Notes: generated by a model from the letters alone, not told the origin. A DNA stretch of 64,000 nucleotides from Bacteroidales bacterium UBA1797 (GCA_002319885.1 DCFT01000112.1:18304-82303); one strand, 5' to 3'; counted from the stretch's first letter, positions 44,541-54,322 are shown. Numbers and translations: made by a program.

Positions 44541-45659
44541 ATGAGAACGATATTCTACCTGATAAAAAAAGAATTCCTTCAGATTTTCCGGAATAAATTT
44601 ATTTCGAAAGCCATTTTTGCTGTCCCTCTGGTGCAGATGCTGATTCTTGTTCCTGCTGTAACATTTGAGTTAAAAAGCGTTAAACTTACTGTTATTGATA
44701 AAGATATTACCTCCGAATCGAGAGGGTTGATAAACAAACTTAATGGATCTACGTTTTTCAAAGTTTCATCCTCAACCTTTTCAGAAGACGAGGCAATTAA
44801 TCTTCTTCACAGGAATAAATGCACTATGATACTTGAGATACCTGAAGGGTTTGGTAAAGATATAGGAAATGGAACCCCTGGCAGATTACTGGCCACTATT
44901 GATGCCGTAAACGCCTCATCGGCAGAGCTTACCTGGGCTTATTTCAGTGGTGTTATCCGAGATTATAATACGGATCTTATAAAGAAAAACTTATCAACCA
45001 TTTCACCTATTCCCCTGCAAAAAATTGTAATTACAAACAGGTACTGGTACAATGAATTGCTTAATTACAAATACTACATGCTCCCCGGTATTCTGGTAAT
45101 CCTCGTCACAGCGATAGGATTCCTTCTGGCTGGTCTGAACATGGTAAGAGAAAAAGAAGTTGGGACCATAGAGCAGATAAATGTTACACCTGTCAGAAAA
45201 TATCATTTTATCATAGCAAAAATGGTACCCTTTCTGCTCATTGGACTAATAGATCTTGCTCTTGGTCTGATCATAGGCAAAATTGCATTTAATATACCAT
45301 TTGAAGGAAGTATTCTGCTTTTGTTCCTTAGCAGTACAATATTTCTTATAGCCGTGCTGGGTGTGGCTCTTTTTATATCCACATTCTCAGGAACCCAGCA
45401 ACAGTATATGTTTGTGGCATTTTTCTGTATGATTATTTTCATCCTGATGAGCGGTATCTTTACACCCTATGAAAGTATGCCTGTATGGGCACAGGATTTT
45501 AACCTCATCAACCCGGTTGCCTATCTTATGCGTATAAACCGGATGGTCATGCTTAAAGGATCTACAATGCATGACATCAGCAGGGAACTCTATTCTCTGG
45601 CGACAATTGCGATAGTTTTTACAACTCTTGCAGTTAGACGTTACCGGAAAACAGCCTGA
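44541..45659 (+). CDS. ABC-2 type permease (YbhR-like)
   Basis: The 372-residue protein has the same plan as the previous permease: N-terminal helix (AIFAVPLVQMLILVPAVTF), a large loop and C-terminal helices (ILVILVTAIGFLLAGLNMVR, then EKEVGTIEQINVTPV). With its partner it should form a heterodimeric export channel for drugs or ions. It is the last gene of the TetR operon. Confidence 0.92.
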   Translation: MRTIFYLIKKEFLQIFRNKFISKAIFAVPLVQMLILVPAVTFELKSVKLTVIDKDITSESRGLINKLNGSTFFKVSSSTFSEDEAINLLHRNKCTMILEIPEGFGKDIGNGTPGRLLATIDAVNASSAELTWAYFSGVIRDYNTDLIKKNLSTISPIPLQKIVITNRYWYNELLNYKYYMLPGILVILVTAIGFLLAGLNMVREKEVGTIEQINVTPVRKYHFIIAKMVPFLLIGLIDLALGLIIGKIAFNIPFEGSILLLFLSSTIFLIAVLGVALFISTFSGTQQQYMFVAFFCMIIFILMSGIFTPYESMPVWAQDFNLINPVAYLMRINRMVMLKGSTMHDISRELYSLATIAIVFTTLAVRRYRKTA

Positions 45660-45755
45660 TTTAAACAGTTTTCAGATTATAAAACAGAAAAAGTTTTGTT
45701 TAAAAATAAGTTGATGATTTAGCCTGACTAATATGAAGTTACCAATGATATTATT

Positions 45756-46622
45756 TCAATTTAAGGAAACGACAGCTTCTACGGGCCAGTGGTCTGAGAT
45801 AAAGATCCCATGTTCCTTTTTAACAATGGTTTTATAATCGAGTACCCTTAGCCCGTTTCTTACGAAAATATAGTCTATTCTGGCTGATTTTAATTTGTTA
45901 GAAAACCCGTTAAAAGTACTGACAGGACCAGAAGGTCTTTTTTCGGTTATTACATAGGAATCTTTTAACAAAGGCACACTTTCATCCGGACCCGTCAGGA
46001 TTGAATAACCGGTACTGGTAGGCGGCATATTAAAATCTCCTGAAATTATAAATGGATATCCTTCAGCTATCTTATTAACTTCATTAAGAAGAATATGTGA
46101 ACTCATTAGTCTGGCAGAGTCAGAATCATGGGCGAAGTGTGTATTGAAAAAGAAAAAGTGTTTATGACTGTCCTTATTAACAAGCTCCATCCATGTAACA
46201 ATCCTGGGCAGCGAGGAGCCCCATCCCTTTGAGCCTGCAACATCGGGAGAATCGGAGAGCCAGAAAGTGATGTTTCTGACCATATCAAACTTTTCTTTCC
46301 TGAAGAAAACAGGGTTCATTTCCCCTTCTCTTGACCCATCGTTCCGGCCTACTCCTACCGATGAATAATTAGCAAGGGCAGAATCAAGAATTTGATACTG
46401 ATGCCATAATACTTCCTGCAGACCAAGAATATCAGGTCTTTCGCTTTTAATAAAATTACAAACCTGGGTCGCCCTTCTTGGCCAGGCGTTGATACTATCT
46501 TCCGGGTTATCATATCTTATATTCAAAGTCATTACTTTTATTTCGTCCTTCAGGGATTTATGTGAACAGCCGGAAACAACAATAAAAAAGATGAGGATTA
46601 TACAAAGAAGTAGTTTTTTCAT
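45756..46622 (-). CDS. Endonuclease/exonuclease/phosphatase-family lipoprotein
   Basis: The 288-residue protein has a lipoprotein leader (IILIFFIVVSGCSHKS) and the EEP fold. Catalytic residues are visible in TLNIRYDN, GLQEVLWHQ, NTHFAHDS, ISGDFNMPP and SDHWPVEA. The family includes nucleases, sphingomyelinases and inositol phosphatases. Surface or periplasmic location argues for a phosphodiesterase that acts on external nucleic acid or phospholipids. A TATCTTTG box lies just upstream. Confidence 0.88.
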   Translation of the reverse strand: MKKLLLCIILIFFIVVSGCSHKSLKDEIKVMTLNIRYDNPEDSINAWPRRATQVCNFIKSERPDILGLQEVLWHQYQILDSALANYSSVGVGRNDGSREGEMNPVFFRKEKFDMVRNITFWLSDSPDVAGSKGWGSSLPRIVTWMELVNKDSHKHFFFFNTHFAHDSDSARLMSSHILLNEVNKIAEGYPFIISGDFNMPPTSTGYSILTGPDESVPLLKDSYVITEKRPSGPVSTFNGFSNKLKSARIDYIFVRNGLRVLDYKTIVKKEHGIFISDHWPVEAVVSLN

Positions 46623-46726
46623 TTCCCAGAATTTTTATCAAAGATAATAATCTGAACTCTAATAACCATTATCGTTTTCATATGCTTCTCCTTGTGTGTT
46701 GTGAAAGGTTATGCACCAATTATTTA

Positions 46727-46734
46727 TATATTTG
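46727..46734 (+). promoter_or_regulatory. Promoter -7 box for the mutL gene cluster
   Basis: TATATTTG matches TAnnTTTG and lies 90 bases before the mutL start. The best -33 candidate (TTG at 46699-46701) is spaced 25 bases away, longer than consensus. Confidence 0.4.
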
Positions 46735-46823
46735 CAGGATTGATCCATAAGGGATGCACAATTCATTTTATGAACTTGTGTACAAATCAGATGTTAACTA
46801 TATCTACAGTAATATTTTAATTG

Positions 46824-48632
46824 ATGCCCGATATTATTAAGCTTTTACCCGACTCGGTAGCTAACCAGATCGCTGCAGGCGAAGTAATACAAAGGCCTGC
46901 ATCTGTCGTAAAGGAGCTTGTCGAAAACTCAGTCGATGCCGGATCAAAAAATATCAGGGTCATAATAAAAGACTCCGGAAAGACATTGATTCAGGTAATT
47001 GACGATGGATCGGGCATGTCGGAGACAGATGCCAGGCTCTCTTTTGAAAGACATGCCACATCAAAAATTACAACTGCTCAGGATCTCTTCGCAATTACGA
47101 CAAAAGGATTCAGGGGAGAAGCACTGGCTTCTATTGCTGCTGTTGCAATGGTTGAGCTTAAGACAAGGCGTGCAGAGAGTGATTCAGGAATAATAGTGGT
47201 AGTAAGCGGATCAAAGGTTGAAATACAGGAACCATGCAGTTGTCCGGAGGGATCAAGCTTTTCTGTTAAAAATCTCTTCTTCAACATTCCTGCCCGCCGG
47301 AAATTCCTTAAATCGGATAATACTGAAATCAGGCATATAGTTAATGAATTTCAGAAAATCGTACTTGCACACCCTGATATAAGATTCTCTCTTCATCACA
47401 ATGGCAGTGAAATCTACAATCTTTTAGCGGGTAACTTAAGACAGCGCATAATTGGTGTTTTTGGAAAGCAAATAAACCAGGACCTGATTACACTCGAAAC
47501 CAATACAAGCCTGATAAATATAAAAGGATTCATTGGGAAACCCGAAAATGCACGGCGGACATACGGTGAACAATTCTTCTTTGTGAATAACCGGTTCATG
47601 AAACATCCTTATTTTCATAAAGCAGTTGTTGAGGCTTATCAGAATATCCTTCCTGTTGAATCTATCCCCTCTTACTTTATTTTCCTTGAAGCGGATCCGG
47701 CTTCAATTGACATTAATATTCATCCCACAAAAACCGAGATTAAATTTGAAGATGAAAGATCGATTTGGCAGATACTAATGGCTTCAGTACGGGAGGCGCT
47801 AGGCAGGTTTAATATTGTCCCTTCACTCGATTTTGAGAATGAAGTGCTCATCGATATCCCGGTAATGAGGTCATCAAATATCATACCGGACCAGCCTGAG
47901 ATTGAGATCAATAAACAATTTAATCCATTTGACGGCGAGGAGAGATCAAATGAAAGATCCGGATTTGTTGAACGGTTTGAAAGGGAGAATACCTCTAATT
48001 GGGAAAAACTCTACACAGCTCTTGAAAAAGAGAATGATAATCCGGAGCAATTTGAAAGAATAAAGGAGTCGCAAAGAAAATTTTTCCAGATAAAAAACAA
48101 ATATTTTGTGTGTCCTGTCAAATCGGGCCTGATGATTATTGACCAGAAGAGAGCACATGAAAGAATCCTTTATGAAAGATATCTTGAATGTCTCAGTAAT
48201 GACAGGGCAATAAGCCAGATCGATATGTTTCCTGTAACAGCAGAATTAAATCCCGCTGATTATTTTATACTGAAAGAAATTGAAGGAGATCTGAAATTAC
48301 TGGGGTTCAGTATAGAGCATTCAGGTAAAAATAAAATCACTATCAATGGACGACCGGCAGACAATGATTCTGCTGATCCTCTTGAAATGCTGGAGATTTT
48401 GCTCGAGGATTATAAAAATACACAGACTGAACCAACTATCGGGGAGAAAGAGAAGGTAGCAGCGGGAATGGCTTATGCATCGGCAATCCAGTATGGGAAA
48501 GTGCTTAGTCAGGGCGAAATGGAAGATCTTTTTGACACTCTTTTTGCCTGCCGTGCTCCAAATTACTCTCCGAAAGGAAAGCCTGTCATAAGTATTCTGA
48601 CCCTTGATGAAATAGATAAGAGATTTAAATGA
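46824..48632 (+). CDS. mutL: DNA mismatch repair protein MutL
   Basis: The ATG at 46824 (MPDIIKLLPDSVANQIAAGEV) gives 602 residues; a TTG one codon earlier is not needed. The GHKL ATPase has ENSVDAG, IDDGSGMS, and FERHATSKI plus KGFRGEALASIA. The C-terminal dimerisation domain carries DQKRAHERILYE where endonuclease-type MutL has DQHAxxExxxxE: Asp, Glu and Glu are kept but His-Ala is changed. The usual CPHGRP is replaced by SPKGKP. Strand-nicking activity is therefore uncertain. It heads a cluster of two rhomboids and an EEP protein. Confidence 0.95.
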   Translation: MPDIIKLLPDSVANQIAAGEVIQRPASVVKELVENSVDAGSKNIRVIIKDSGKTLIQVIDDGSGMSETDARLSFERHATSKITTAQDLFAITTKGFRGEALASIAAVAMVELKTRRAESDSGIIVVVSGSKVEIQEPCSCPEGSSFSVKNLFFNIPARRKFLKSDNTEIRHIVNEFQKIVLAHPDIRFSLHHNGSEIYNLLAGNLRQRIIGVFGKQINQDLITLETNTSLINIKGFIGKPENARRTYGEQFFFVNNRFMKHPYFHKAVVEAYQNILPVESIPSYFIFLEADPASIDINIHPTKTEIKFEDERSIWQILMASVREALGRFNIVPSLDFENEVLIDIPVMRSSNIIPDQPEIEINKQFNPFDGEERSNERSGFVERFERENTSNWEKLYTALEKENDNPEQFERIKESQRKFFQIKNKYFVCPVKSGLMIIDQKRAHERILYERYLECLSNDRAISQIDMFPVTAELNPADYFILKEIEGDLKLLGFSIEHSGKNKITINGRPADNDSADPLEMLEILLEDYKNTQTEPTIGEKEKVAAGMAYASAIQYGKVLSQGEMEDLFDTLFACRAPNYSPKGKPVISILTLDEIDKRFK

Positions 48633-48719
48633 TCTTAAATGACATATTGTCGGATTATGATAAGAAATCCAGTTTGGCCCGACAATTGATAAAATTAAAA
48701 ATATTATAATAACTCATAG

Positions 48720-49463
48720 ATGAACGGATACGGCAGAGGTTTTCTGGGATTACCCCCGGTAGTGAAGAATATCATAATGCTAAATGTATTGATGATACTG
48801 GCTTATTATGCAGCCAGAAGTGTTTTTGGTGTGGATCTTAATGCTTTGCTCGGGCTTTATTTTCCAAAATCAGCAGCGTTCAAACCCTTACAGATCGTAA
48901 CACATATGTTTATGCACGGAGGGTTTATGCATATATTCTTCAATATGTATGCCCTGTTCATCTTCGGACCTATACTTGAAAATGTCTGGGGACCAAAACG
49001 TTTCTTTATTTTCTACATGGTGTGCGGTCTTGGAGCGGCCTTTACTTACGAAACTGTAATATTTTTTGAATATAATCATCTTGTTCAGATCCTTTCTCCT
49101 GAAAATATACAACTTGTACTAAAGGAAGGAACTGCATATTTTAATCAGGGAAAGGTATTTACCGATCCCGACATGCAAAGCCTTCAAATATTGCTTAATA
49201 CCCCTGTTATTGGAGCTTCAGGTGCAATATTTGGTGTTCTTCTTGCATTTGGAGTTCTTTTCCCAAATACACAGTTATTCCTTCTCTTCCCTCCTATGCC
49301 TATTAGAGCCAAATACCTTGTTATCGGATATGGTGCTCTCGAATTATTCCTTGCAGTGACTCAGCCCGGAAGCAATATTGCACATGCCGCTCACCTTGGA
49401 GGAATGTTATTCGGGTATATACTGATAAGATACTGGAGAAAAACCACAAATACATTATATTAA
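48720..49463 (+). CDS. Rhomboid-family intramembrane serine protease
   Basis: The 247-residue protein has six membrane helices. The catalytic Ser is in the GASGAIFG motif and the catalytic His in AHAAHLGG; the HGGFMHIFFNMYAL motif of loop/helix 2 is also present. It carries an extra segment of about 50 residues before the GASGA motif. It would cleave membrane-anchored substrates. Start and stop of the next rhomboid gene overlap by one base (TAATG). Confidence 0.92.
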   Translation: MNGYGRGFLGLPPVVKNIIMLNVLMILAYYAARSVFGVDLNALLGLYFPKSAAFKPLQIVTHMFMHGGFMHIFFNMYALFIFGPILENVWGPKRFFIFYMVCGLGAAFTYETVIFFEYNHLVQILSPENIQLVLKEGTAYFNQGKVFTDPDMQSLQILLNTPVIGASGAIFGVLLAFGVLFPNTQLFLLFPPMPIRAKYLVIGYGALELFLAVTQPGSNIAHAAHLGGMLFGYILIRYWRKTTNTLY

Positions 49464-50350
49464 TGGGAATCTGGGACGAAATAAAAGTAGTTTTCAGAAA
49501 TGGAAGTAACCTCACAAGGCTAATCTATATTAACATAGCTGTTTTTGTCTTTCTGACAATTGTTGCAGTTGTTGGATTCCTGCTCAATAATCCGGAAATA
49601 TCAGGGAAAGCTCTTGATCTGTTTTCCGTACCTGCTTCCCTGAATGCTCTTCTTTCGAGGCCATGGACTTTAATCACTTACATGTTCACTCATAAAGGTA
49701 TCTGGCATATACTTTTTAACATGTTATGGTTATACTGGTTTGGAAGGATCTTCCTTGAATATCTCGATGAAAGAAAACTTGTTGCCGTATATCTGCTCGG
49801 AGGTATCAGTGGAGCATTGGTCTATATTGCTTCCTTTAATATTTTCCCTGCATTTACCGGTGTTGTAGCTGATTCTGTTGCAATTGGCGCATCAGCATCT
49901 GTGATGGCAATTGTTATTGCTATTGCAACCTATGTTCCCGATTATACAATTCAGCTTTTTTTATTCGGAAGGATAAAGATAAAGTACATGGCATTGGCAA
50001 TTTTTATCCTCACCTCAGTAATGGACTTTTCCATAAACTCCGGAGGAAAACTTGCACATATAGGAGGGGCTTTTTTCGGATACCTCTATATTGTTAATCT
50101 GAGACATGGACATGATATCGGTAAAGGATTCAACAGGATATTAGATTTTTTTGCGACAATATTCAAACCACGCAGAAAGCTGAAAGTCACCCATAAAAAG
50201 GTTGCCAATGAATATGAGTATAATAAAATAAAAGCTGAGCACCAGAAACAAATCAACAATATTCTGGAAAAAATCTCAAAAGGAGGGTATGATAGTCTGA
50301 CAAAAGATGAAAAGGAAACTCTTTTCAAAGAGAGCCAGAAAAGAAATTGA
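49463..50350 (+). CDS. Rhomboid-family intramembrane protease with C-terminal cytoplasmic tail
   Basis: The 295-residue protein has the rhomboid fold (HKGIWHILFNMLWLYWFGR, catalytic Ser in GASASVMA, His in LAHIGG). A C-terminal tail with ILEKISKGGYDSLTKDEKETLF resembles the DUF6576 tail seen on Bacteroidota rhomboids. It is translationally coupled to the upstream rhomboid gene, and the two may form a pair with different substrates. Confidence 0.9.
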   Translation: MGIWDEIKVVFRNGSNLTRLIYINIAVFVFLTIVAVVGFLLNNPEISGKALDLFSVPASLNALLSRPWTLITYMFTHKGIWHILFNMLWLYWFGRIFLEYLDERKLVAVYLLGGISGALVYIASFNIFPAFTGVVADSVAIGASASVMAIVIAIATYVPDYTIQLFLFGRIKIKYMALAIFILTSVMDFSINSGGKLAHIGGAFFGYLYIVNLRHGHDIGKGFNRILDFFATIFKPRRKLKVTHKKVANEYEYNKIKAEHQKQINNILEKISKGGYDSLTKDEKETLFKESQKRN

Positions 50351-50462
50351 TCGTCGAAATCTACCTGTTTGCATAACCGATCACTACCATTGTCAAAAAA
50401 TAGAATTCTGCAGCAACATTTCCCACGAATACTAATAAATTAGTAGTCACAAAATATTGTAA

Positions 50463-51545
50463 TTGAGAAAGATCCTATATAAAATCCTTTTATACGTAAA
50501 TGCATTTTTTGCCTTTGCTCTTTTGCTATCCTATCTGGCAATAGTTATTAGTCCTGTCGACTTTGCTCTTCCTGCTTTTTTTGGACTTGCATATCCTTAT
50601 CTGCTGTTAATCAATATCATAATGGTAATTATCTGGGCAATGCTATTAAGATTTGAGGCCTTTATATCAGTAGTGGTAATTGCAGTCGGCTTTAATCATT
50701 TCTCCAATTACATCCAACTTATCAAACCATCGGGCGATAAGGCCAACACTTTTAAGGTATTAAGCTATAATGTCCGTCTGTTTAATTATTTCGAGAACAA
50801 CCATGGTCTCACTTCAGAGAAAAAAATATTGCAGTTTCTGAAAGCTCAGAAACCCGATATAATATGTCTGCAGGAATTCTTCCTTATGGGTAACCCGAAA
50901 GTGGAAGAGGCTCTTATGTTAGCAGATCTTGGAGGAGAATATTATTCACATATGAAATTAATTGGCAGCGGCAAAAACAGATACTATGGAATTGTTACAT
51001 TCAGCAAGTTTCCAATTGTAGGAAAAGGAGAAATAATTCATCCCGGATCTTCGAGTCTTTCGATATATACTGATGTATTGATTAAAAAAGACACTTTCAG
51101 AATTTATAATAATCATTTACAATCCTTCAGGTTAAGGGGCCTCGAACGTTCATTTATCAATGAACTTGCAATATATAATGATAAGGAGACAATGCATGAG
51201 GTAAAAAGTATATCAGTCAGTCTGAAAAAAGGATTTGTAAAAAGAGCACTCCAGGCCCAGGTAGTAAAAGATAATATCAATAAATCTCCTTATCCTGTTA
51301 TAGTGGTCGGGGATTTTAATGATACTCCGGTATCTTATTCCTACAGAAGAATTCGTAAAGGTCTCAACGATTCCTTTGTTAACTCCGGATATGGTGCAGG
51401 ATTCACGTATAGAGGAAATTATCCTCCGAACAGGATTGATTACATACTTTATGATAATGCTCTTCATAATAGCTTTTTTGAAATTATTAAGGCTAAATAT
51501 TCCGATCATTATCCGATCATCTCTTATTTCAAATTGAAAAATTAA
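50463..51545 (+). CDS. EEP-family phosphodiesterase with N-terminal membrane helices
   Basis: The 360-residue protein starts with two membrane helices (YVNAFFAFALLLSYLAIVIS and YPYLLLINIIMVIIWAML) and has an EEP catalytic domain (LSYNVRLFNYF, ICLQEFF, NNHLQSFRLRG, VGDFNDTPVS, SDHYPIIS). The only start that keeps the first helix is TTG at 50463, because TAA precedes it directly and the next Met is inside the second helix. Its stop codon shares bases with the convergent dehydratase stop. It is probably in the mutL-rhomboid cluster. Confidence 0.88.
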   Translation: MRKILYKILLYVNAFFAFALLLSYLAIVISPVDFALPAFFGLAYPYLLLINIIMVIIWAMLLRFEAFISVVVIAVGFNHFSNYIQLIKPSGDKANTFKVLSYNVRLFNYFENNHGLTSEKKILQFLKAQKPDIICLQEFFLMGNPKVEEALMLADLGGEYYSHMKLIGSGKNRYYGIVTFSKFPIVGKGEIIHPGSSSLSIYTDVLIKKDTFRIYNNHLQSFRLRGLERSFINELAIYNDKETMHEVKSISVSLKKGFVKRALQAQVVKDNINKSPYPVIVVGDFNDTPVSYSYRRIRKGLNDSFVNSGYGAGFTYRGNYPPNRIDYILYDNALHNSFFEIIKAKYSDHYPIISYFKLKN

Positions 51546-52486
51546 AACGGCAGGCTCCTGAAATCCACGTTTCCACCTGAAATAATAAGGCCTATTTTTT
51601 TTCTTTCGAATAAACCGGGATTTTCTTTTACAACTGCCAAAACTGTTGCTGACGATGGTTCAATAATAATTTTCATTCTTTCCCATACGAGAAGCATACA
51701 TTCTATTATTGAATCTTCCTTTGCTGTAAGGATTCTATCAACGTTCTTCCTAATGATGGAGAAAGTAAGTTCGCTAAGAGATGTCAGCAGCCCGTCAGCA
51801 CAGGTGACAGGATTAACTGATGGAGTAAGTATACCGCTTGTAAACGATATAAAAGCATCATTCGCATTCAGAGGCTCTGCCCCGATAACCTGAATTTTCT
51901 TATTAATTCCCTTTACGAATGTTGAAGTGCCGCTCAGAAGGCCACCTCCTCCAACAGGAGTAATAACTATCTCAATATCATCTTTTTCCTGAAGAAGTTC
52001 CAGGGCAGCTGTACCCTGTCCGCATATAACATTGAAGTTATCATACGGATGAATAAGAGTTGCACCTGTTTTTTCCATAATCTGCCTTGTTGCATCTTCG
52101 CGTGCCTGTAGAGTTGGTTCACAAAATGTAATCTCAGCCCCATAACCGGCAACTGCATTTTTCTTGACAACCGGAGCATTCCCTGGCATTACTATATTTG
52201 CCCTTAGACCATTCATCTTCGCCGCCAATGCCAGAGCTGCCGCATGATTACCGGAAGAATGTGTAACCACTCCTCTTTGTTTTTCACGTGGTGATAATGA
52301 CAAAACTGCGTTAGTCGCACCTCTGAATTTGAATGCACCCACTTTTTGAAAGTTCTCACATTTAAAGAACAGTTCACAGTTAAAAAGTTCATTTAATTGT
52401 TGTGACTTCAATACCGGCGTATTATGAATAAATGATTTAATCCGTGAATGTGCGGATTGTATATCTGTAAGTTCTGGTATGTTCAT
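51542..52486 (-). CDS. Threonine/serine dehydratase-like PLP enzyme
   Basis: Starting at the ATG at 52486 (MNIPELTDIQSAHSRI) gives 314 residues; a 17-residue longer form to 52537 is possible. PLP Lys is in VGAFKFRGA, the phosphate-binding loop in VGGGGLLSG, and the SSGNHAAALALAA motif is present. It lacks the regulatory ACT domain, so it is like catabolic TdcB or serine racemase rather than full biosynthetic IlvA. It converges on the EEP gene, with overlapping stop codons. Confidence 0.88.
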   Translation of the reverse strand: MNIPELTDIQSAHSRIKSFIHNTPVLKSQQLNELFNCELFFKCENFQKVGAFKFRGATNAVLSLSPREKQRGVVTHSSGNHAAALALAAKMNGLRANIVMPGNAPVVKKNAVAGYGAEITFCEPTLQAREDATRQIMEKTGATLIHPYDNFNVICGQGTAALELLQEKDDIEIVITPVGGGGLLSGTSTFVKGINKKIQVIGAEPLNANDAFISFTSGILTPSVNPVTCADGLLTSLSELTFSIIRKNVDRILTAKEDSIIECMLLVWERMKIIIEPSSATVLAVVKENPGLFERKKIGLIISGGNVDFRSLPF

Positions 52487-52555
52487 TTCTGATTTTTTAT
52501 CAAAAATAATATAATTTACCTCACACCTGATCCTCATTTAGATTCAGTTAATTCC

Positions 52556-52563
52556 TAACTTTG
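52556..52563 (+). promoter_or_regulatory. Promoter -7 box for the pyrophosphatase gene
   Basis: TAACTTTG matches TAnnTTTG and lies 22 bases before the ppa start. No TTTG at the expected -33 distance was seen. Confidence 0.4.
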
Positions 52564-52585
52564 AATTGACTTAAAAAATCATAAT

Positions 52586-53146
52586 ATGAAACACTGTACT
52601 CATCCATGGCATTGTATCGAAACCGGGAAAAATGCCCCGGTAATGGTAAAAAGTATCATTGAAATACCTAAAGGATCTAAAGGCAAGTACGAAATGGATA
52701 AAGATACAGGTATGTTACGGCTCGACAGGGTTTTGTTTTCATCTGTTCATTATCCGGCTAATTACGGTTTTATACCTCAGACATACTGTGATGACCATGA
52801 TCCTCTTGATATTTTAGTTATCTGTTCAATAGATGTATATCCGATGTGTATTATAGAAGCTAAGATAATAGGTGCCATGGAGATGGTTGACGGAAAGGAA
52901 CGTGACGACAAAATAATAGCTGTTGCCAGTAATGATATGTCAGTTAATTATATGAATGATCTCTCAGAGCTCCCCCCTCATACCCTGGTCGAATTGAAAC
53001 GGTTTTTTGAAGATTATAAAACTCTGGAACATAAGAATGTTATTGTTGAGCAATTCATGAGCAGGGAAAAAGCTTACGAAATAATCCTTGAGGCTATGAA
53101 ACTATACCAGGATAATAAAGAAATTCTAACCAAACTTCTGAAATGA
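52586..53146 (+). CDS. ppa: Soluble inorganic pyrophosphatase (family I)
   Basis: The 186-residue protein has the family I motifs: IEIPKGSKGKYEMDKDTG, YPANYGFIPQT, DDHDPLDILVIC with the metal-binding Asp residues, and a helix with ERDDKIIAV. It hydrolyses pyrophosphate in the cytoplasm. A membrane pyrophosphatase is encoded 4 kb downstream, so both soluble and energy-conserving routes exist. Confidence 0.94.
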   Translation: MKHCTHPWHCIETGKNAPVMVKSIIEIPKGSKGKYEMDKDTGMLRLDRVLFSSVHYPANYGFIPQTYCDDHDPLDILVICSIDVYPMCIIEAKIIGAMEMVDGKERDDKIIAVASNDMSVNYMNDLSELPPHTLVELKRFFEDYKTLEHKNVIVEQFMSREKAYEIILEAMKLYQDNKEILTKLLK

Positions 53147-53148
53147 TA

Positions 53149-53550
53149 TTACTTTGGCTTTGCAGTGGCTATTATCATTTTTGAATTCAACCTGTTACCT
53201 ATAGAAAGAACATCAACCAGATCCTGGATAGGGAGAGCATTGTCAAAACGCAACATGATGAATGCTTCAGGAGAAAGAGACAGTTCCTTTTTCAATTGAG
53301 ATTCAAGAGCATCAAACGGAACCTTGGTGCTGTTAACAAAATAGACTTTATCCTTAGTCATGGTAAGGTTAATCTCCTTTTTCTGAAGTGTCTGGCTGCT
53401 GCGGGAATTGGGCAAAGAAACTTTTATCATGCTGGGATTAAGCAATGTGGATGTTATGATAAAGAACAACATAAGAAAGAACATAATATCGTTCATTGCC
53501 GAAGTAAATACTTCAGCTGTAAAGTCTTTTTTCTTACGAAGATCTATCAT
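53149..53550 (-). CDS. ExbD/TolR-family biopolymer transport protein (pair 1)
   Basis: The 133-residue protein has one N-terminal membrane helix (SAMNDIMFFLMLFFIITS) with the conserved Asp of the proton path, and a periplasmic domain. It overlaps its ExbB/TolQ partner gene by four bases. Together they form a proton-driven stator that energises outer-membrane transport or envelope maintenance. A close paralogue lies at 55159-55563. Confidence 0.92.
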   Translation of the reverse strand: MIDLRKKKDFTAEVFTSAMNDIMFFLMLFFIITSTLLNPSMIKVSLPNSRSSQTLQKKEINLTMTKDKVYFVNSTKVPFDALESQLKKELSLSPEAFIMLRFDNALPIQDLVDVLSIGNRLNSKMIIATAKPK

Positions 53551-54257
53551 TTTGACGGGCTTTTTAACAGGTCAATGAAATTCATTGCATTCCATTCGAG
53601 CTGATGGATCGCTTTATTTAAAATAATATTGAGCCAATGGTACCCTACATAAGCAAGTATACCAACAATTAATCCCGCAGCGCTTGTAATCATTTTGACA
53701 TAGAGTCCCGCCGAAACACTTCCAATGCTTACGTCGCTTGTCATTGAGATATTGAAAAATATTTTTATTACCCCTATTATTGTTCCAAGAAATCCGAACA
53801 TAGGAGCAATACCGGCTATTACAGCAAGAATTTGTACGTTTTTCTCCAGGTCATATACTTCAAACTTACCTGCGATTTCGATCGATTCTTCGATTTCCTT
53901 AATGGGTTTCCCAAGACGCGAAATACCTTTCTCTATCATTCTGGCAATAGGTTTTGCAGTATTCCGGCATAATGTGAGCGCAGAATCCGTTCTTCCATTC
54001 AGTATATATTCATTTATGCTATTCATAAAATCTACATCAGAACTGATGTGTCGCCTGATAGTAAAATAACGTTCAATAAAAACATAGACTGCTATGATGG
54101 ACAGCAAAGCGATCGGTATCATAATAATACCACCCTTCATAATGATATCTATCAATTTAATTGATTCAGAAGCATGTTGCACAGGTAGTGCCGGAGAAGC
54201 AACTGCGTTACCTAGTGAATCAAAAGTCTGTGCAATACTTAAAAAGACTACAGCCAT
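53547..54257 (-). CDS. MotA/TolQ/ExbB-family proton channel (pair 1)
   Basis: The 236-residue protein has an N-terminal helix (IMIPIALLSIIAVYVFIERYF) and two further helices (LAVIAGIAPMFGFLGTIIGVIKIF and LYVKMITSAAGLIVGILAYVG). It is preceded by a TATATTTG box. It is transcribed divergently from a second ExbB/ExbD pair, with a 237-base gap. Confidence 0.92.
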   Translation of the reverse strand: MAVVFLSIAQTFDSLGNAVASPALPVQHASESIKLIDIIMKGGIIMIPIALLSIIAVYVFIERYFTIRRHISSDVDFMNSINEYILNGRTDSALTLCRNTAKPIARMIEKGISRLGKPIKEIEESIEIAGKFEVYDLEKNVQILAVIAGIAPMFGFLGTIIGVIKIFFNISMTSDVSIGSVSAGLYVKMITSAAGLIVGILAYVGYHWLNIILNKAIHQLEWNAMNFIDLLKSPSK

Positions 54258-54322
54258 AACGTTTTGTATTATTATTTATATTAATCAGAACGAAATCTTT
54301 ACGTAAAAATTATTGCTATCTC

